A DNA stretch of 64,000 nt from Blautia sp. (GCA_026169535.1 JAPFCU010000064.1:1-64000), one strand, 5' to 3'; positions 51,686 to 62,359 are shown, counted from the first letter of the stretch. Numbers and translations: made by a program. Notes: generated by a model from the sequence alone, not told the origin.

Positions 51686-52618
51686 ATGAAAAAACCAGTA
51701 TTAGTAGTTATGGCTGCAGGCATGGGAAGCCGTTACGGCGGTCTGAAGCAGATCGACCCTATTGACAAAGAAGGACACATCATCATGGATTTTTCTATCT
51801 ATGATGCTGTGAAAGCAGGATTCGAGAAGGTTGTATTCATTATCAAAAAAGAAAATGAAGAGGATTTCAGAAAAGCTATTGGCGACCGTCTCAGTAAACA
51901 GATCCAGGTAGCTTATGTGTTCCAGGATCTTCATAATATTCCGGAAGGATATGAAGTACCTGCTGACAGAGTGAAACCATGGGGAACCGGACATGCTGTA
52001 TTAAGCTGTATCGGAGAGGTGGACGGACCATTTGCCGTAATCAATGCAGACGACTATTACGGAAGCCATGCGTTTAAAATGGCATATGATTTCCTTACAG
52101 AAAATCAGGACGAAGAAGAACTCTATAAATATATGATGGTTGGCTATAAACTGGAAAATACCCTTACAGATAACGGTCATGTTGCCAGAGGTGTTTGTGT
52201 AACAGACGAAAATGACCATCTTATAAAGATCAATGAACGCACGCATATTGAAAAACATAACGGCGGAACTGCTTATACAGAGGATGATGGTGCAACATGG
52301 ACCATGCTTCCGGAGGGAAGTACAGTTTCCATGAATATGTGGGGATTTTCTGCAAGTATCCTTACAGAACTGAAAGCACGCTTTGCAGCCTTCCTTGATG
52401 AGAATTTAAGCAAGAATCCGCTGAAGTGCGAATATTTCCTGCCTTTTGTTGTGGATGAACTTCTGCACGAGAAGAAAGCAACTGTAACAGTGCTGAAATC
52501 TGAAGATAAATGGTATGGAGTTACCTACAAAGACGATAAGCCGTTTGTTATGGCTGCGATCCAGAATCTGAAAGATCAGGGACTTTATCCACAGAACTTA
52601 TGGGAGGAGAACAAATAA
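51686..52618 (+). CDS. Nucleotidyltransferase (NTP_transferase family), probably for a sugar 1-phosphate
   Basis: A 310-residue protein with the N-terminal nucleotide-binding loop VVMAAGMGSRYGGLKQ and the later NADDYYG, as in sugar-1-phosphate nucleotidyltransferases. It lies between an importer and a NahK-like kinase, with GalE downstream. It most likely turns the HexNAc-1-phosphate made by the kinase into a UDP-sugar (the place taken by LnpC in Bifidobacterium), although it is not the GalT-type LnpC fold. Start 51686 follows AAAGGA; a TTG at 51677 is rejected. UTP as donor is inferred. Confidence 0.78.
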   Translation: MKKPVLVVMAAGMGSRYGGLKQIDPIDKEGHIIMDFSIYDAVKAGFEKVVFIIKKENEEDFRKAIGDRLSKQIQVAYVFQDLHNIPEGYEVPADRVKPWGTGHAVLSCIGEVDGPFAVINADDYYGSHAFKMAYDFLTENQDEEELYKYMMVGYKLENTLTDNGHVARGVCVTDENDHLIKINERTHIEKHNGGTAYTEDDGATWTMLPEGSTVSMNMWGFSASILTELKARFAAFLDENLSKNPLKCEYFLPFVVDELLHEKKATVTVLKSEDKWYGVTYKDDKPFVMAAIQNLKDQGLYPQNLWEENK

Positions 52619-52620
52619 CA

Positions 52621-53721
52621 GTGAATGCGATTCAGAAAGAAGTAATTAGCAAATTTGATTTTCCGGGAGAAGTAGTGGAATGTATTCCTTATGGAAGCGG
52701 ACATATCAATGATACATACCGTCTGACAGTTCATACACCAGGCGGACAGGATAAGCGTTTTATCCTTCAGAGAATGAACAAGAGCATCTTTACAAAACCG
52801 GTGGAACTGATGGAAAACGTCAGCGGTGTTACTTCATGGCTCCGTAAGAAAATCCAGGAAAACGGCGGAGATGTGGAAAGAGAAACCTTAAATATTGTAA
52901 ATGATAAGGATAACAATCCTTATTATGTGGATTCAGAGGGAGAATACTGGAGAGTTTATCTTTTTATTGAAGATGCTACAAGCTTTGATATGGTGAAGGA
53001 TGACAATGATTTTTATCAGAGCGCAGTTGCCTTCGGTCATTTTCAGAGACTGCTGGCAGACTATCCGGCAGAGACCCTGCATGAGACCATTGTGAATTTC
53101 CACAATACAGTAGACCGTTTCCGCAAGTTTAAAGAGGCAGTGGCAGCAGACAGCGAGGGCCGGGCAAAGGAGGTTCAGGATGAGATCAGATTTGTGCTGG
53201 ATCGTGAGGAACTGGCTCATACTCTTTGTGATCTGCAGGAAAAGGGAGAGATTCCTCTTCGTGTTACCCACAATGATACAAAGCTGAATAATATCATGAT
53301 CGATAATGAGACCGGAAAAGCAATCTGTGTAATCGACCTTGATACGGTTATGCCGGGGCTTTCTGTAAATGATTTTGGTGATTCTATCCGTTTTGGTGCA
53401 AGTACAGGAGCGGAGGATGAACAGGATCTCAGCAAAATTTCCTGTGATCTTCATCTTTATGAGGTTTATACCAAAGGGTTTATTGAAGGATGTGCAGGTG
53501 CGCTGACAGATATTGAGCTGGATATGCTTCCTATGGGAGCGATCCTTATGACTTTTGAATGTGGTATGCGTTTTCTGACAGATTATCTGGAGGGAGATCA
53601 TTACTTTAAGATCCACAGAGAAGGTCATAATCTGGATCGTTGCCGTACACAGTTTAAACTGGTTGCAGATATGGAAGAAAAACTTCTTCAGATGAAAGCT
53701 ATTGTAGAAAAATACAGGTAG
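52621..53721 (+). CDS. nahK: N-acetylhexosamine 1-kinase-like protein (APH fold)
   Basis: A 366-residue phosphotransferase very like bifidobacterial NahK/LnpB, which phosphorylates GlcNAc or GalNAc at C1. Shared patterns include PYGSGHINDTYRLTV, RFILQRMNKSIF, the catalytic loop RVTHNDTKLNNIMID, IDLDTVMPG with DFGDSIRFGAST, and LTDYLEGDHYF. The GTG at 52621 is preferred: it lies two bases after the previous stop and has GGAGGAG upstream. An ATG at 52600 would overlap the previous gene and put the binding site inside the coding region. With the nucleotidyltransferase and GalE it forms a Leloir-like amino-sugar route. Confidence 0.85.
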   Translation: MNAIQKEVISKFDFPGEVVECIPYGSGHINDTYRLTVHTPGGQDKRFILQRMNKSIFTKPVELMENVSGVTSWLRKKIQENGGDVERETLNIVNDKDNNPYYVDSEGEYWRVYLFIEDATSFDMVKDDNDFYQSAVAFGHFQRLLADYPAETLHETIVNFHNTVDRFRKFKEAVAADSEGRAKEVQDEIRFVLDREELAHTLCDLQEKGEIPLRVTHNDTKLNNIMIDNETGKAICVIDLDTVMPGLSVNDFGDSIRFGASTGAEDEQDLSKISCDLHLYEVYTKGFIEGCAGALTDIELDMLPMGAILMTFECGMRFLTDYLEGDHYFKIHREGHNLDRCRTQFKLVADMEEKLLQMKAIVEKYR

Positions 53722-53778
53722 TGCTATACTGAATACTGGTAACAAACCATAAGAAGACCTGAAGAGGAGGACAAGATC

Positions 53779-54795
53779 ATGGCAATTTTAGTTACAGGCG
53801 GCGCCGGTTATATTGGAAGCCATACCGTAGTTGAGCTTCAGAACGCAGGATATGAGGTTGTTGTTGTGGACAACTTAAGCAATTCCAGCGAAAAAAGTCT
53901 GGAGCGTGTGGAAAAGATTACAGGAAAACCAGTGAAATTCTATAAGGCAGACATTCTTGACAGAGCAGCTCTTACAGAAATCTTTGAAAAAGAGGATATT
54001 GATTCCTGTATTCATTTTGCAGGCTTGAAAGCTGTGGGGGAATCTGTAGCAAAACCATGGGAATATTATGAAAATAATATTGCCGGAACATTGACTCTCG
54101 TAGATGTAATGAGAAAACATGGTGTTAAGAATATTATTTTCTCTTCTTCTGCTACAGTATATGGAGACCCTGCTATCATTCCGATCACAGAAGAATGCCC
54201 AAAAGGACAGTGTACCAATCCTTATGGATGGACAAAGTCTATGCTGGAACAGATCTTAAGCGATATCCAGAAAGCAGATCCGGAATGGAATGTGGTTCTG
54301 CTGCGTTATTTCAATCCGATCGGAGCTCATAAGAGCGGAACTATTGGTGAAAATCCGAATGGTATTCCAAACAATCTGATGCCTTATGTAACCCAGGTTG
54401 CAGTTGGCAAATTGAAAGAGCTTGGTGTATTTGGAAATGACTACGATACTCCGGATGGAACCGGAGTGAGGGATTATATCCATGTAGTGGATCTGGCAAA
54501 AGGTCATGTGAAAGCTCTTAAAAAGATCGAGGATAAATCCGGCCTGAATATTTATAATCTGGGAACTGGAAAAGGCTACAGTGTTCTTGACATTGTAAAG
54601 AACTTTGAAGAGGCAACAGGTGTGAAAGTTCCTTATGTGATCAAGCCTCGACGTCCAGGCGATATCGCTACATGCTATTCCGATGCGTCTAAAGCAGAGC
54701 GAGAGCTGGGATGGAAAGCAGAGTTTGGTATCAGGGAAATGTGTGCAGATTCCTGGAACTGGCAGAGTAAAAATCCTAATGGATATGATGAATAA
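53779..54795 (+). CDS. galE: UDP-glucose 4-epimerase
   Basis: A 338-residue short-chain dehydrogenase-fold enzyme interconverting UDP-glucose and UDP-galactose, often also the N-acetyl forms. NAD loop GGAGYIGSH at 7-15, catalytic SSSATVYG and YGWTK (Tyr and Lys), and the C-terminal substrate region [21 protein letters not shown] precedes the start. Last gene of the sugar operon; it would balance UDP-GalNAc and UDP-GlcNAc in the pathway implied by the NahK-like gene. A strong terminator follows. Confidence 0.95.
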   Translation: MAILVTGGAGYIGSHTVVELQNAGYEVVVVDNLSNSSEKSLERVEKITGKPVKFYKADILDRAALTEIFEKEDIDSCIHFAGLKAVGESVAKPWEYYENNIAGTLTLVDVMRKHGVKNIIFSSSATVYGDPAIIPITEECPKGQCTNPYGWTKSMLEQILSDIQKADPEWNVVLLRYFNPIGAHKSGTIGENPNGIPNNLMPYVTQVAVGKLKELGVFGNDYDTPDGTGVRDYIHVVDLAKGHVKALKKIEDKSGLNIYNLGTGKGYSVLDIVKNFEEATGVKVPYVIKPRRPGDIATCYSDASKAERELGWKAEFGIREMCADSWNWQSKNPNGYDE

Positions 54796-54796
54796 T

Positions 54797-54842
54797 AAAT
54801 AAGAAAACCTCCGGAGAATTTTCTTCGGAGGTTTTCTTATTT
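54797..54842. terminator. Bidirectional terminator after galE
   Basis: A perfect 17-bp stem (54797-54813 and 54826-54842, core AAAACCTCCG/CGGAGGTTTT) with A- and T-runs at both ends, serving galE and the convergent DUF1846 gene. Confidence 0.92.
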
Positions 54843-54845
54843 GCT

Positions 54846-56333
54846 TTATTTATCATCATCGTTGTTTTTCTTTTTTTCGAATTTAGGTTCGCAGGTCAGT
54901 TCAATACCAAGTCTTCGGAACTGCCAGATGTCCACGGAGGACAGCATGACAGAGGTATGAGCCTGACAGCCTTTTAGTTTGGGAAGCTGCTCCAGAGCCA
55001 GCCCGGCTTCCGGATTGCTTGCAGCGCTGACAGAAAGGGCAATAAGGGTCTCGTCTGTGTGCAGACGGGGATTTTTGCTTCCAAGATATTTTGTTTTCAG
55101 CTCCTGGATAGGACGGATGGCTTCCGGGGAGATTACATGGTGTGCATGTTCAATCCCTGCCAGTTTTTTCAGGGCATTGAGAAGGAGCGCGGAAGAGGCT
55201 CCAAGCAGATCAGAGGTCTTTCCGTCAATAATTTCGCCATCAGGGAGTTCCAGGGCCGCTGCAGGAGCACCTGTCTGTTTTTCAATATCCAGAGCAGCAG
55301 TGACTACTCTGCGGTCTTCCAGGGCTGCATGAGCCTGTTTCAGAAGAAGCTCGATTTTACAAACCTCATCTTCTTTTCCTGTACCGGATACAAGCGCATC
55401 ACAGCTTTTATAATAGCGGCGGATGATCTCCTGACGGGAAGCCTCTTTGCAGACCTCGTCATCCACAATACAGTTTCCTGCCATATTGACACCCATATCA
55501 GTAGGTGATTTATAAGGGCATTCTCCCATGATCTTTTCGAACATAGCCTGAAGGACCGGGAAAATTTCTACATCACGGTTATAATTAACAGTAGTTTCCC
55601 CGTAAGCTTCCAGATGGAAAGGATCGATCATATTTACATCGTTGAGATCTGCTGTAGCTGCCTCATATGCCAGGTTGACCGGATGTTTCAGCGGAATATT
55701 CCAGATAGGGAAGGTCTCGAATTTGGCATATCCGGCGCAGATGCCGCGTTTATGTTCATGATAAAGCTGGGAGAGACACACTGCCATTTTACCGCTGCCT
55801 GGTCCCGGAGCAGTGACTACCACCAGAGGACGGGAGGTTTCGATATACTGATTCTTGCCATAGCCCTCATCGCTTACGATAAGAGAGGTGTTGCTGGGAT
55901 ATCCTGGAATATTATAGTGGACAAATACACGAATGCCCAGTTTTTCCAGTCTGTTTTTAAAGAGGTCGGCTCCTTCCTGACCAGAATAACGGGTGATGCA
56001 GACGCTTCCTACATAAAGTCCACGTTCAGAAAATACTTCGATCAGACGAAGTACATCCTCATCATAAGTGATGCCCAGATCTCCGCGGACTTTGTTTTTA
56101 TCAATATCAGCCGCACTGATAACAATGACGATCTCTGCCTGGTCACTGAGCTGCATCAGCATACGGAGCTTACTGTCCGGTTCAAACCCAGGAAGGACTC
56201 TGGATGCATGAAAATCATCAAAAAGTTTGCCGCCAAATTCGAGATAAAGTTTATTTCCGAATTTGCTGATCCTTTCACGGATATGTTCTGACTGCATGGT
56301 TAGATATTTTTCGTTATCAAATCCTGTCTTCAT
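54846..56333 (-). CDS. DUF1846 family protein
   Basis: A 495-residue cytoplasmic protein of the DUF1846 family, widespread in Firmicutes and of undefined biochemical role. Typical stretches: YLEFGGKLFDDFHASRVLPG, TSRPLVVVTAPGPGSGKMAVC with a P-loop-like PGPGSGKMA, and the late HTDETLIALSVSAASNPEA. The C terminus is Lys/Asp-rich (KKKNNDDDK). AAAGGA lies ahead of the ATG. It has its own promoter and a palindrome in its leader. The nucleotide-binding look is an inference from the glycine-rich loop. Confidence 0.9.
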   Translation of the reverse strand: MKTGFDNEKYLTMQSEHIRERISKFGNKLYLEFGGKLFDDFHASRVLPGFEPDSKLRMLMQLSDQAEIVIVISAADIDKNKVRGDLGITYDEDVLRLIEVFSERGLYVGSVCITRYSGQEGADLFKNRLEKLGIRVFVHYNIPGYPSNTSLIVSDEGYGKNQYIETSRPLVVVTAPGPGSGKMAVCLSQLYHEHKRGICAGYAKFETFPIWNIPLKHPVNLAYEAATADLNDVNMIDPFHLEAYGETTVNYNRDVEIFPVLQAMFEKIMGECPYKSPTDMGVNMAGNCIVDDEVCKEASRQEIIRRYYKSCDALVSGTGKEDEVCKIELLLKQAHAALEDRRVVTAALDIEKQTGAPAAALELPDGEIIDGKTSDLLGASSALLLNALKKLAGIEHAHHVISPEAIRPIQELKTKYLGSKNPRLHTDETLIALSVSAASNPEAGLALEQLPKLKGCQAHTSVMLSSVDIWQFRRLGIELTCEPKFEKKKNNDDDK

Positions 56334-56362
56334 ATTGTTTTCCTTTCCCGATTCACGTCGTT

Positions 56363-56377
56363 GGCAGAAATTCTGCC
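56363..56377. promoter_or_regulatory. Palindrome in the DUF1846 leader
   Basis: GGCAGAA-A-TTCTGCC, 7-bp arms around one base, about ten bases downstream of the predicted DUF1846 start. Placement suits a repressor operator; the regulator is unknown. Confidence 0.4.
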
Positions 56378-56391
56378 TTGTTTATGCTGAT

Positions 56392-56420
56392 AGTATACTA
56401 CGAACAACTGATGGATGCAA
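56392..56420 (-). promoter_or_regulatory. Predicted promoter of the DUF1846 gene
   Basis: Minus-strand -35 TTGCAT (56420-56415) and -10 TATACT (56397-56392), 17 bp apart. Confidence 0.7.
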
Positions 56421-56445
56421 AACTTTTTTAAACAGACTAATTCTG

Positions 56446-56474
56446 TTGATTTATGGAGGAAATCTCTTTATAAT
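56446..56474 (+). promoter_or_regulatory. Predicted promoter of ftsH
   Basis: -35 TTGATT (56446-56451) and -10 TATAAT (56469-56474), 17 bp apart, leaving about 20 bases of leader before the ATG at 56501. Confidence 0.75.
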
Positions 56475-56500
56475 AAAGAAGACAGTAGAGGAGGAAAAGA

Positions 56501-58486
56501 ATGAACGATCATAAGGAAAATCGTCCGGATGGAAACAGACCGGATCGTAATGAGCCCGGAAAACAGGGGCCAAATAAAAACCGCCAGTCGCTGCTGGCAT
56601 TTTTACTTTGTCTTTTGGTGACACTGATCTGTCTGAGCTTCATAACAGAAATTCGTAATGGAGGAACCAGTGAGATCACTTATGACAAATTTATTGAAAT
56701 GGTGGAGAAGAATCAGATAAAAGAAGTGACACTGCAGTCCGGTGTGCTGACAGTTGAACCAAAGCTTCATGATTCTTTTGAAAAGAAACAGTACCATGTC
56801 AATCAGATGGAAAATATTGATGCGCTGACAGCCAGACTGGAAGGTAAAGGAATTATTTTTCAGTATGAACAGCCGGACGCTATGCTTGAGATTCTTTCCA
56901 TGCTGCTCAGTGTGCTGCTTCCTACAGTTCTTATGTTTGGAATGCTGATGTTCTTTATGCGCCGTATGAATAAAGGCGGCGGTGTTATGGGTGTGGGCAA
57001 AAGTCGTGCAAAGGCATATATCCAGCAGGAGACAGGCATTACCTTTAAGGATGTAGCCGGACAGGATGAGGCAAAAGAATCTCTCCAGGAGGTTGTGGAT
57101 TTTCTTCATAATCCGGGAAAGTATACAGCTATTGGAGCCAAGCTTCCAAAAGGTGCACTTCTTGTAGGACCTCCGGGAACAGGAAAGACTCTTCTGGCAA
57201 AGGCTGTAGCGGGAGAGGCGAAGGTGCCGTTCTTTTCTCTTTCCGGTTCGGAATTTGTGGAGATGTTTGTAGGTGTAGGTGCGTCTCGTGTCCGCGATCT
57301 TTTTGAGGAAGCTAAGAAAAATGCTCCCTGCATTGTATTTATTGATGAAATTGATGCCATTGGAAAAAGCCGCGATTCCCATTATGGAGGAGGGAATGAT
57401 GAGCGCGAGCAGACTCTGAACCAGCTTCTTGCGGAAATGGACGGATTTGATACATCGAAAGGACTTCTGATCCTTGCGGCGACCAACCGTCCGGAAGTCC
57501 TGGATCCCGCACTTCTTCGTCCGGGGCGTTTTGATCGTCGTGTGATCGTGGATCGTCCGGATCTGAAAGGCCGTGTGGAGGTTCTGAAAGTTCATGCCAA
57601 GGATGTGCTTTTGGATGAAACAGTAGATCTGGATGCCATTGCGCTGGCTACATCCGGTGCTGTAGGTTCTGATCTTGCAAATATGATAAATGAAGCTGCA
57701 ATCCTTGCAGTAAAGAATGGCCGTAAAGCAGTATCACAGAAGGATCTTCTGGAATCAGTAGAAGTAGTTCTTGTAGGTAAAGAAAAGAAAGACCGTATTT
57801 TAAGTGAACAGGAAAGGCGTATCGTATCTTATCATGAAGTAGGCCATGCACTTGTCAGTGCCCTTCAGAAAGATGCGGAGCCGGTGCAGAAGATTACCAT
57901 TGTTCCCCGTACTATGGGAGCGCTGGGATATGTTATGCATGTTCCGGAAGAAGAAAAATTCCTTAACACACAGAAAGAACTGGAGGCCATGCTGGTTGGA
58001 TATCTGGGCGGCCGCGCCGCAGAGGAGATTGTCTTTGATACGGTGACTACAGGTGCAGCTAATGATATTGAACAGGCTACAAAGGTTGCCAGAGCTATGA
58101 TCACCCAGTATGGTATGTCGCAGAAATTCGGACTTATGGGACTGGCTTCTCAGGAAAATCAGTATCTATCCGGAAGAGCTGTATTAAACTGTGGTGATGA
58201 TACGGCAACAGAGATCGACCATGAGGTAATGAAGCTTCTTCATGAATCCTATGAAGAGTCTAAGCGGCTTTTAAGTGGTCACAGGACAGCTCTTGATAAG
58301 ATTGCGGAATATCTGATCCGAAAAGAGACCATTACCGGAAAAGAATTTATGAAGATATTCCGGGCAGTAGAGCGTGGAATGGATATTCCGGAAGATCTGA
58401 ATGATCTGGTATTTCCGGAAGATGTGAAAGTGATCGAAGAAAACGTATCAGAAGAAAAGCAGGATACAGAAAATGTTTCTGATTGA
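56501..58486 (+). CDS. ftsH: ATP-dependent zinc metalloprotease FtsH
   Basis: A 661-residue membrane-bound AAA+ protease that degrades membrane and short-lived cytosolic proteins. After a charged 28-residue lead come two membrane segments (about 29-49 and 132-152) with an extracytoplasmic loop between. The AAA domain has Walker A GPPGTGKT at about 223-230 and Walker [12 protein letters not shown]. The protease domain has HEVGH at 445-449. The acidic C-terminal tail is common. AGGAGG precedes the start. Its last 14 bases overlap uvrC. Confidence 0.95.
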   Translation: MNDHKENRPDGNRPDRNEPGKQGPNKNRQSLLAFLLCLLVTLICLSFITEIRNGGTSEITYDKFIEMVEKNQIKEVTLQSGVLTVEPKLHDSFEKKQYHVNQMENIDALTARLEGKGIIFQYEQPDAMLEILSMLLSVLLPTVLMFGMLMFFMRRMNKGGGVMGVGKSRAKAYIQQETGITFKDVAGQDEAKESLQEVVDFLHNPGKYTAIGAKLPKGALLVGPPGTGKTLLAKAVAGEAKVPFFSLSGSEFVEMFVGVGASRVRDLFEEAKKNAPCIVFIDEIDAIGKSRDSHYGGGNDEREQTLNQLLAEMDGFDTSKGLLILAATNRPEVLDPALLRPGRFDRRVIVDRPDLKGRVEVLKVHAKDVLLDETVDLDAIALATSGAVGSDLANMINEAAILAVKNGRKAVSQKDLLESVEVVLVGKEKKDRILSEQERRIVSYHEVGHALVSALQKDAEPVQKITIVPRTMGALGYVMHVPEEEKFLNTQKELEAMLVGYLGGRAAEEIVFDTVTTGAANDIEQATKVARAMITQYGMSQKFGLMGLASQENQYLSGRAVLNCGDDTATEIDHEVMKLLHESYEESKRLLSGHRTALDKIAEYLIRKETITGKEFMKIFRAVERGMDIPEDLNDLVFPEDVKVIEENVSEEKQDTENVSD

Positions 58487-60341
58487 GGAAGAACTGAAAA
58501 AACTTCCCGCCAAGCCGGGCGTCTATCTGATGCATGATGAGCGGGACGAGATCATATATGTGGGAAAGGCTGTCAGCCTAAAAAACCGTGTACGGCAGTA
58601 TTTCCAGAGCAGCCGCTACAAAGGTGCGAAAATTGAGCAGATGGTCACCCATATTGCAAGATTTGAATATATCATTACAGATTCCGAGCTGGAAGCACTT
58701 GTACTGGAAAGTAATCTGATCAAGGAACACAGACCGAAATATAACACCATGCTGAAGGATGACAAAAGTTATCCCTTTATCAAAGTGACAGTTCAGGAGG
58801 CTTATCCCAGAGTGCTTTTTGCCCGAAGGATGAAAAAGGACAAAAATCGATATTTTGGTCCATATACAAGCGGGGGAGCAGTAAAAGATGTCATAGAGCT
58901 TGTGCGAAAACTGTATCAGGTCCGTTCCTGCAGCAGAACACTTCCCAGAGACTGCGGAAAAGACCGTCCCTGTCTTTATTATCATATGAAGCAGTGTACC
59001 GGTCCCTGCACGGGAAATGTGCCACAGGAGACGTACAGGGAAAATATCCAGAAGGTTCTTCGCTTTTTAAATGGAGATTTCCAGGAAACCATTGACCAGT
59101 TGACGGATAAGATGCAAAAAGCTTCTGAGGAGCTTCGGTTTGAGGACGCAGCAGAGTGCCGTGATCTGATCCAGAGTATCCGTAAGATCGGGGAACGCCA
59201 GAAGATCACTGCCTATGGCGAAGAGGACAGAGATATCATTGCAGTGGCAATGGATGAAAGTCAGGATCTTCGAGAGCAGGATGCAGTGGTTCAGGTGTTT
59301 TTTATGCGCAGTGGCAGAATCATTGGAAGAGACCATTTTTATTTGAGAGTTGCAAGAGGAGATACCAGAGAGCAGGTACTGTCCAGTTTTCTGAAGCAAT
59401 TTTATGCCGGGACACCTTTTATTCCCAGAGAAATCATGCTTCAGACAGATGTGGAGGACCGTGAGGTAATTGAGGAATGGCTCAGTTCCAGAAGAAAGCA
59501 GAAGGTACACATTCTGGTTCCGAAGAAAGGGACAAAAGAGAAACTGGTGGAGCTTGCCAGAGAAAATGCCCGAATGGTCCTGGATAAGGACAGAGAGCGC
59601 ATCCGCCGTGAAGAAGGACGGACAATAGGAGCCGTTCATGAAGTAGAGGAATGGCTGGGATTGAAAGATATTGTTCGAATGGAGGCCTTTGATATTTCAA
59701 ATATCAGTGGTTTTGAATCAGTAGGATCCATGGTCGTATACGAAAAAGGACGTCCGAAAAAAAGTGATTATCGTAAATTTCGTATCAAGTCTGTACAGGG
59801 TCCAAATGATTACGCCAGTATGGAAGAAGTGCTTACCAGACGCTTTACCCATGAGAGCAATGGAGAATTCGACAGCTTTTCCCGAATGCCAGATCTGCTT
59901 CTGATGGATGGAGGCAGGGGGCAGGTAAATATTGCCCTTGGGGTTCTGGAAAAGCTTGGAATACAGATTCCGGTCTGCGGTATGGTTAAGGATGACCATC
60001 ATCGTACCAGAGGGCTTTATTTCAATAATGTGGAAATTCCAATTGAAACAAACAGTGAAGGTTTTCGTCTGATTACAAGGATCCAGGATGAGGCACATCG
60101 TTTTGCAATAGAATATCACAGATCTCTCCGCAGCAAGGAACAGGTACACTCGATTCTGGACGATATACCAGGGATTGGTGAACGGAGAAGGAAAGCACTG
60201 ATGCGTAAGTTTCGGTCTGTGGAAGAAATTCGGGATGCTTCTCTGGAGGAGCTGACGGAAACAGAGTCCATGAATGCAGCAAGCGCGCAGCAGGTATATA
60301 ATTTCTTTCATGTGCATGCGCAGTCGAAAGACGGCAGGTAA
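58473..60341 (+). CDS. uvrC: Excinuclease ABC subunit C
   Basis: A 622-residue UvrC, the dual-incision nuclease of nucleotide excision repair. The N-terminal GIY-YIG domain ([26 protein letters not shown] in parts) makes the 3' cut. A UVR segment lies at about 205-235. The C-terminal RNase H-like domain ([28 protein letters not shown]) makes the 5' cut and is followed by helix-hairpin-helix motifs ([19 protein letters not shown]). Cysteines near 145-180 ([19 protein letters not shown]) match the family's metal-site region. The start overlaps ftsH by 14 bp with a modest AGGA site. Confidence 0.95.
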   Translation: MFLIEEELKKLPAKPGVYLMHDERDEIIYVGKAVSLKNRVRQYFQSSRYKGAKIEQMVTHIARFEYIITDSELEALVLESNLIKEHRPKYNTMLKDDKSYPFIKVTVQEAYPRVLFARRMKKDKNRYFGPYTSGGAVKDVIELVRKLYQVRSCSRTLPRDCGKDRPCLYYHMKQCTGPCTGNVPQETYRENIQKVLRFLNGDFQETIDQLTDKMQKASEELRFEDAAECRDLIQSIRKIGERQKITAYGEEDRDIIAVAMDESQDLREQDAVVQVFFMRSGRIIGRDHFYLRVARGDTREQVLSSFLKQFYAGTPFIPREIMLQTDVEDREVIEEWLSSRRKQKVHILVPKKGTKEKLVELARENARMVLDKDRERIRREEGRTIGAVHEVEEWLGLKDIVRMEAFDISNISGFESVGSMVVYEKGRPKKSDYRKFRIKSVQGPNDYASMEEVLTRRFTHESNGEFDSFSRMPDLLLMDGGRGQVNIALGVLEKLGIQIPVCGMVKDDHHRTRGLYFNNVEIPIETNSEGFRLITRIQDEAHRFAIEYHRSLRSKEQVHSILDDIPGIGERRRKALMRKFRSVEEIRDASLEELTETESMNAASAQQVYNFFHVHAQSKDGR

Positions 60342-60388
60342 CACAAAGTAATTTGTGCCGCTAATATATAAAAAAGGAGAACACATAT

Positions 60389-61321
60389 ATGAAAGGTGTA
60401 TTGATGACAAAGATGGTGCAGGAGCAGAATCTTACGAATCTGACTCCGGAGATCGATCTGTCGGACAAGATGATCATGACTGCAGAGATCAACCGTCCTG
60501 CACTGCAGCTTACCGGGTACCTTGAGCATTTTGCCAACGAGCGGGTTCAGATTATCGGATATGTAGAGTATACATATCTTATGCAGCTCCCGGACGAAAA
60601 GCGTCTGATGAAATATGAACGTTTTATCTCCAGCAAGATTCCCTGCGTAATCTTCAGCACCATGACAAAGCCGTCACAGGATATGCTGGATCTTGCTATT
60701 AAATATAATGTTCCTACATTTGTAACAGAAAGAACTACTTCCAGCCTTATGGCGGAGATCATCCGCTGGCTTGGTGTACAGCTTGCTCCCTGTATCTCTA
60801 TCCATGGAGTTTTGGTGGATGTTTACGGTGAAGGCATCCTGATTACTGGAGAAAGCGGTATTGGTAAGAGTGAGGCCGCTCTGGAACTGATCAAGAGAGG
60901 GCATCGTCTTGTCAGTGATGACGTAGTGGAGCTGCGTAAGGTCAGTGATGTAACTCTTGTGGGTTCTGCGCCTGATATCACAAGACATTTTATTGAGCTG
61001 CGCGGAATTGGTATTATTGATGTCAAGACTCTGTTTGGTGTGGAAAGTGTAAAAGATACACAGTCTGTAGATCTTGTTATCAAACTGGAGGAATGGGACA
61101 GAGATAAGGAATATGATCGTCTTGGCCTTACAGAGGAATATACAGAGTATCTTGGAAATAAGATTGTCTGCCATTCCCTGCCGATCCGCCCTGGACGTAA
61201 TCTGGCAGTGATCGTAGAATCCGCTGCTGTCAACCACAGACAGAAAAAGATGGGGTATAATGCTGCAGAGGAACTGTATAAACGTGTTCAGGCAAATATT
61301 GCAAGAAAACGTGATAAATAA
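60389..61321 (+). CDS. hprK: HPr kinase/phosphorylase
   Basis: A 310-residue HprK/P, which phosphorylates Ser46 of HPr to trigger carbon catabolite repression and removes it when phosphate is high. P-loop GESGIGKS at 154-161, active-site His139 (CISIHGVLVDVYG), and the family signature ELRGIGIIDVKTLFG. AAGGAG is nine bases before the ATG. It is followed 17 bp later by a ROK glucokinase, so carbon-signalling genes are grouped. A small palindrome CACAAA-GTAA-TTTGTG lies ahead at 60342-60357. Confidence 0.95.
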   Translation: MKGVLMTKMVQEQNLTNLTPEIDLSDKMIMTAEINRPALQLTGYLEHFANERVQIIGYVEYTYLMQLPDEKRLMKYERFISSKIPCVIFSTMTKPSQDMLDLAIKYNVPTFVTERTTSSLMAEIIRWLGVQLAPCISIHGVLVDVYGEGILITGESGIGKSEAALELIKRGHRLVSDDVVELRKVSDVTLVGSAPDITRHFIELRGIGIIDVKTLFGVESVKDTQSVDLVIKLEEWDRDKEYDRLGLTEEYTEYLGNKIVCHSLPIRPGRNLAVIVESAAVNHRQKKMGYNAAEELYKRVQANIARKRDK

Positions 61322-61338
61322 GAGAAAGGGGAAATATT

Positions 61339-62268
61339 ATGTATTGTTTTGGTATTGATGTAGGAGGAACTACAGTAAAATGCGGGCTTTTTCAGGCTGA
61401 CGGAACTCTGGTTGACAAGTGGGAGATTCCTACAAGAACAGAAAATGAGGGAGAACATATCCTTCCGGATGTGGCAGATACGATTCAGGCAAAGATTATA
61501 GAAAAGGGCATCGATAAGACAGAAGTTGCAGGTGTTGGAATTGGTATTCCCGGACCGATCAACAGTGACGGAGAAGCGGCCTGTGCAGTAAATCTTCATT
61601 GGGGATTTAAACCGGTAGCTAAAGAACTCAGCAATTTGATCGGGCTTCCGGCAAAGGCTGGAAATGATGCAAATATAGCGGCTCTTGGAGAAGCCTGGAA
61701 AGGTGCTGCTGCAGGATCTCAGAATGTGATTATGGTAACACTCGGAACAGGTGTCGGTGGTGGCATTATTGTAGATGGAAAGATTGTTGCAGGACATCAT
61801 GGGGCCGGCGGAGAAATCGGACATGCGAATGTATACCATGAAGAAACAGAAAGCTGTAACTGCGGAAATAAAGGATGCCTGGAACAGTATTCTTCCGCTA
61901 CAGGAATTGTACGTCTGGCAAAAAAAGCACTTGCAGTCTCTGAAGAAGCAAGTACCTTAAGAAATCTGGAACAGATAGAAGCGAAAGATGTTCTGGATGC
62001 CTTTAAAGCAGGAGACGTCCTGGCCTGCCGAGTGATGGATGAAGTAGGGGAGAAACTTGGAGGTGCTCTTGGAATATTTGCAGCAGTCGTGGATCCTGAA
62101 GCAATCGTTATCGGCGGTGGTGTATCCAAAGCAGGACAGCCTCTGATCGACTGTATTACAAAGCACTATAAAGAGTATGCATTTTCTTTATGTAAAGATG
62201 TTCCTATTGTGATTGCAAGTCTTGGAAATGATGCCGGTATTTATGGAGCTGCCAAAATGGTATTGTAA
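61339..62268 (+). CDS. glkA: ROK family glucokinase
   Basis: A 309-residue ROK kinase that phosphorylates glucose with ATP. Phosphate loop FGIDVGGTTVKCGLF, catalytic Asp in GNDANIAALGEAW, ROK zinc motif CNCGNKGCLEQY with the His in HHGAGGEIGHANV, and VIGGGVSKAG. AAAGGGG precedes the start. It lies just downstream of hprK and is probably cotranscribed. Strict glucose specificity is from family knowledge. Confidence 0.93.
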   Translation: MYCFGIDVGGTTVKCGLFQADGTLVDKWEIPTRTENEGEHILPDVADTIQAKIIEKGIDKTEVAGVGIGIPGPINSDGEAACAVNLHWGFKPVAKELSNLIGLPAKAGNDANIAALGEAWKGAAAGSQNVIMVTLGTGVGGGIIVDGKIVAGHHGAGGEIGHANVYHEETESCNCGNKGCLEQYSSATGIVRLAKKALAVSEEASTLRNLEQIEAKDVLDAFKAGDVLACRVMDEVGEKLGGALGIFAAVVDPEAIVIGGGVSKAGQPLIDCITKHYKEYAFSLCKDVPIVIASLGNDAGIYGAAKMVL

Positions 62269-62317
62269 AAGAATGAAGACTTGCCTATAAGAAAGATATA
62301 ATCTGGATTTTAATACA

Positions 62318-62353
62318 AAAAAGGAGATTTCCAAAATAGGAAATCTCCTTTTT
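62318..62353. terminator. Bidirectional terminator between glkA and the PBP gene
   Basis: A perfect 15-bp stem (62318-62332 and 62339-62353, AAAGGAGATTTCC and complement) around AAAATA, with A and T runs on both sides. Confidence 0.92.
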
Positions 62354-62359
62354 GTATAT

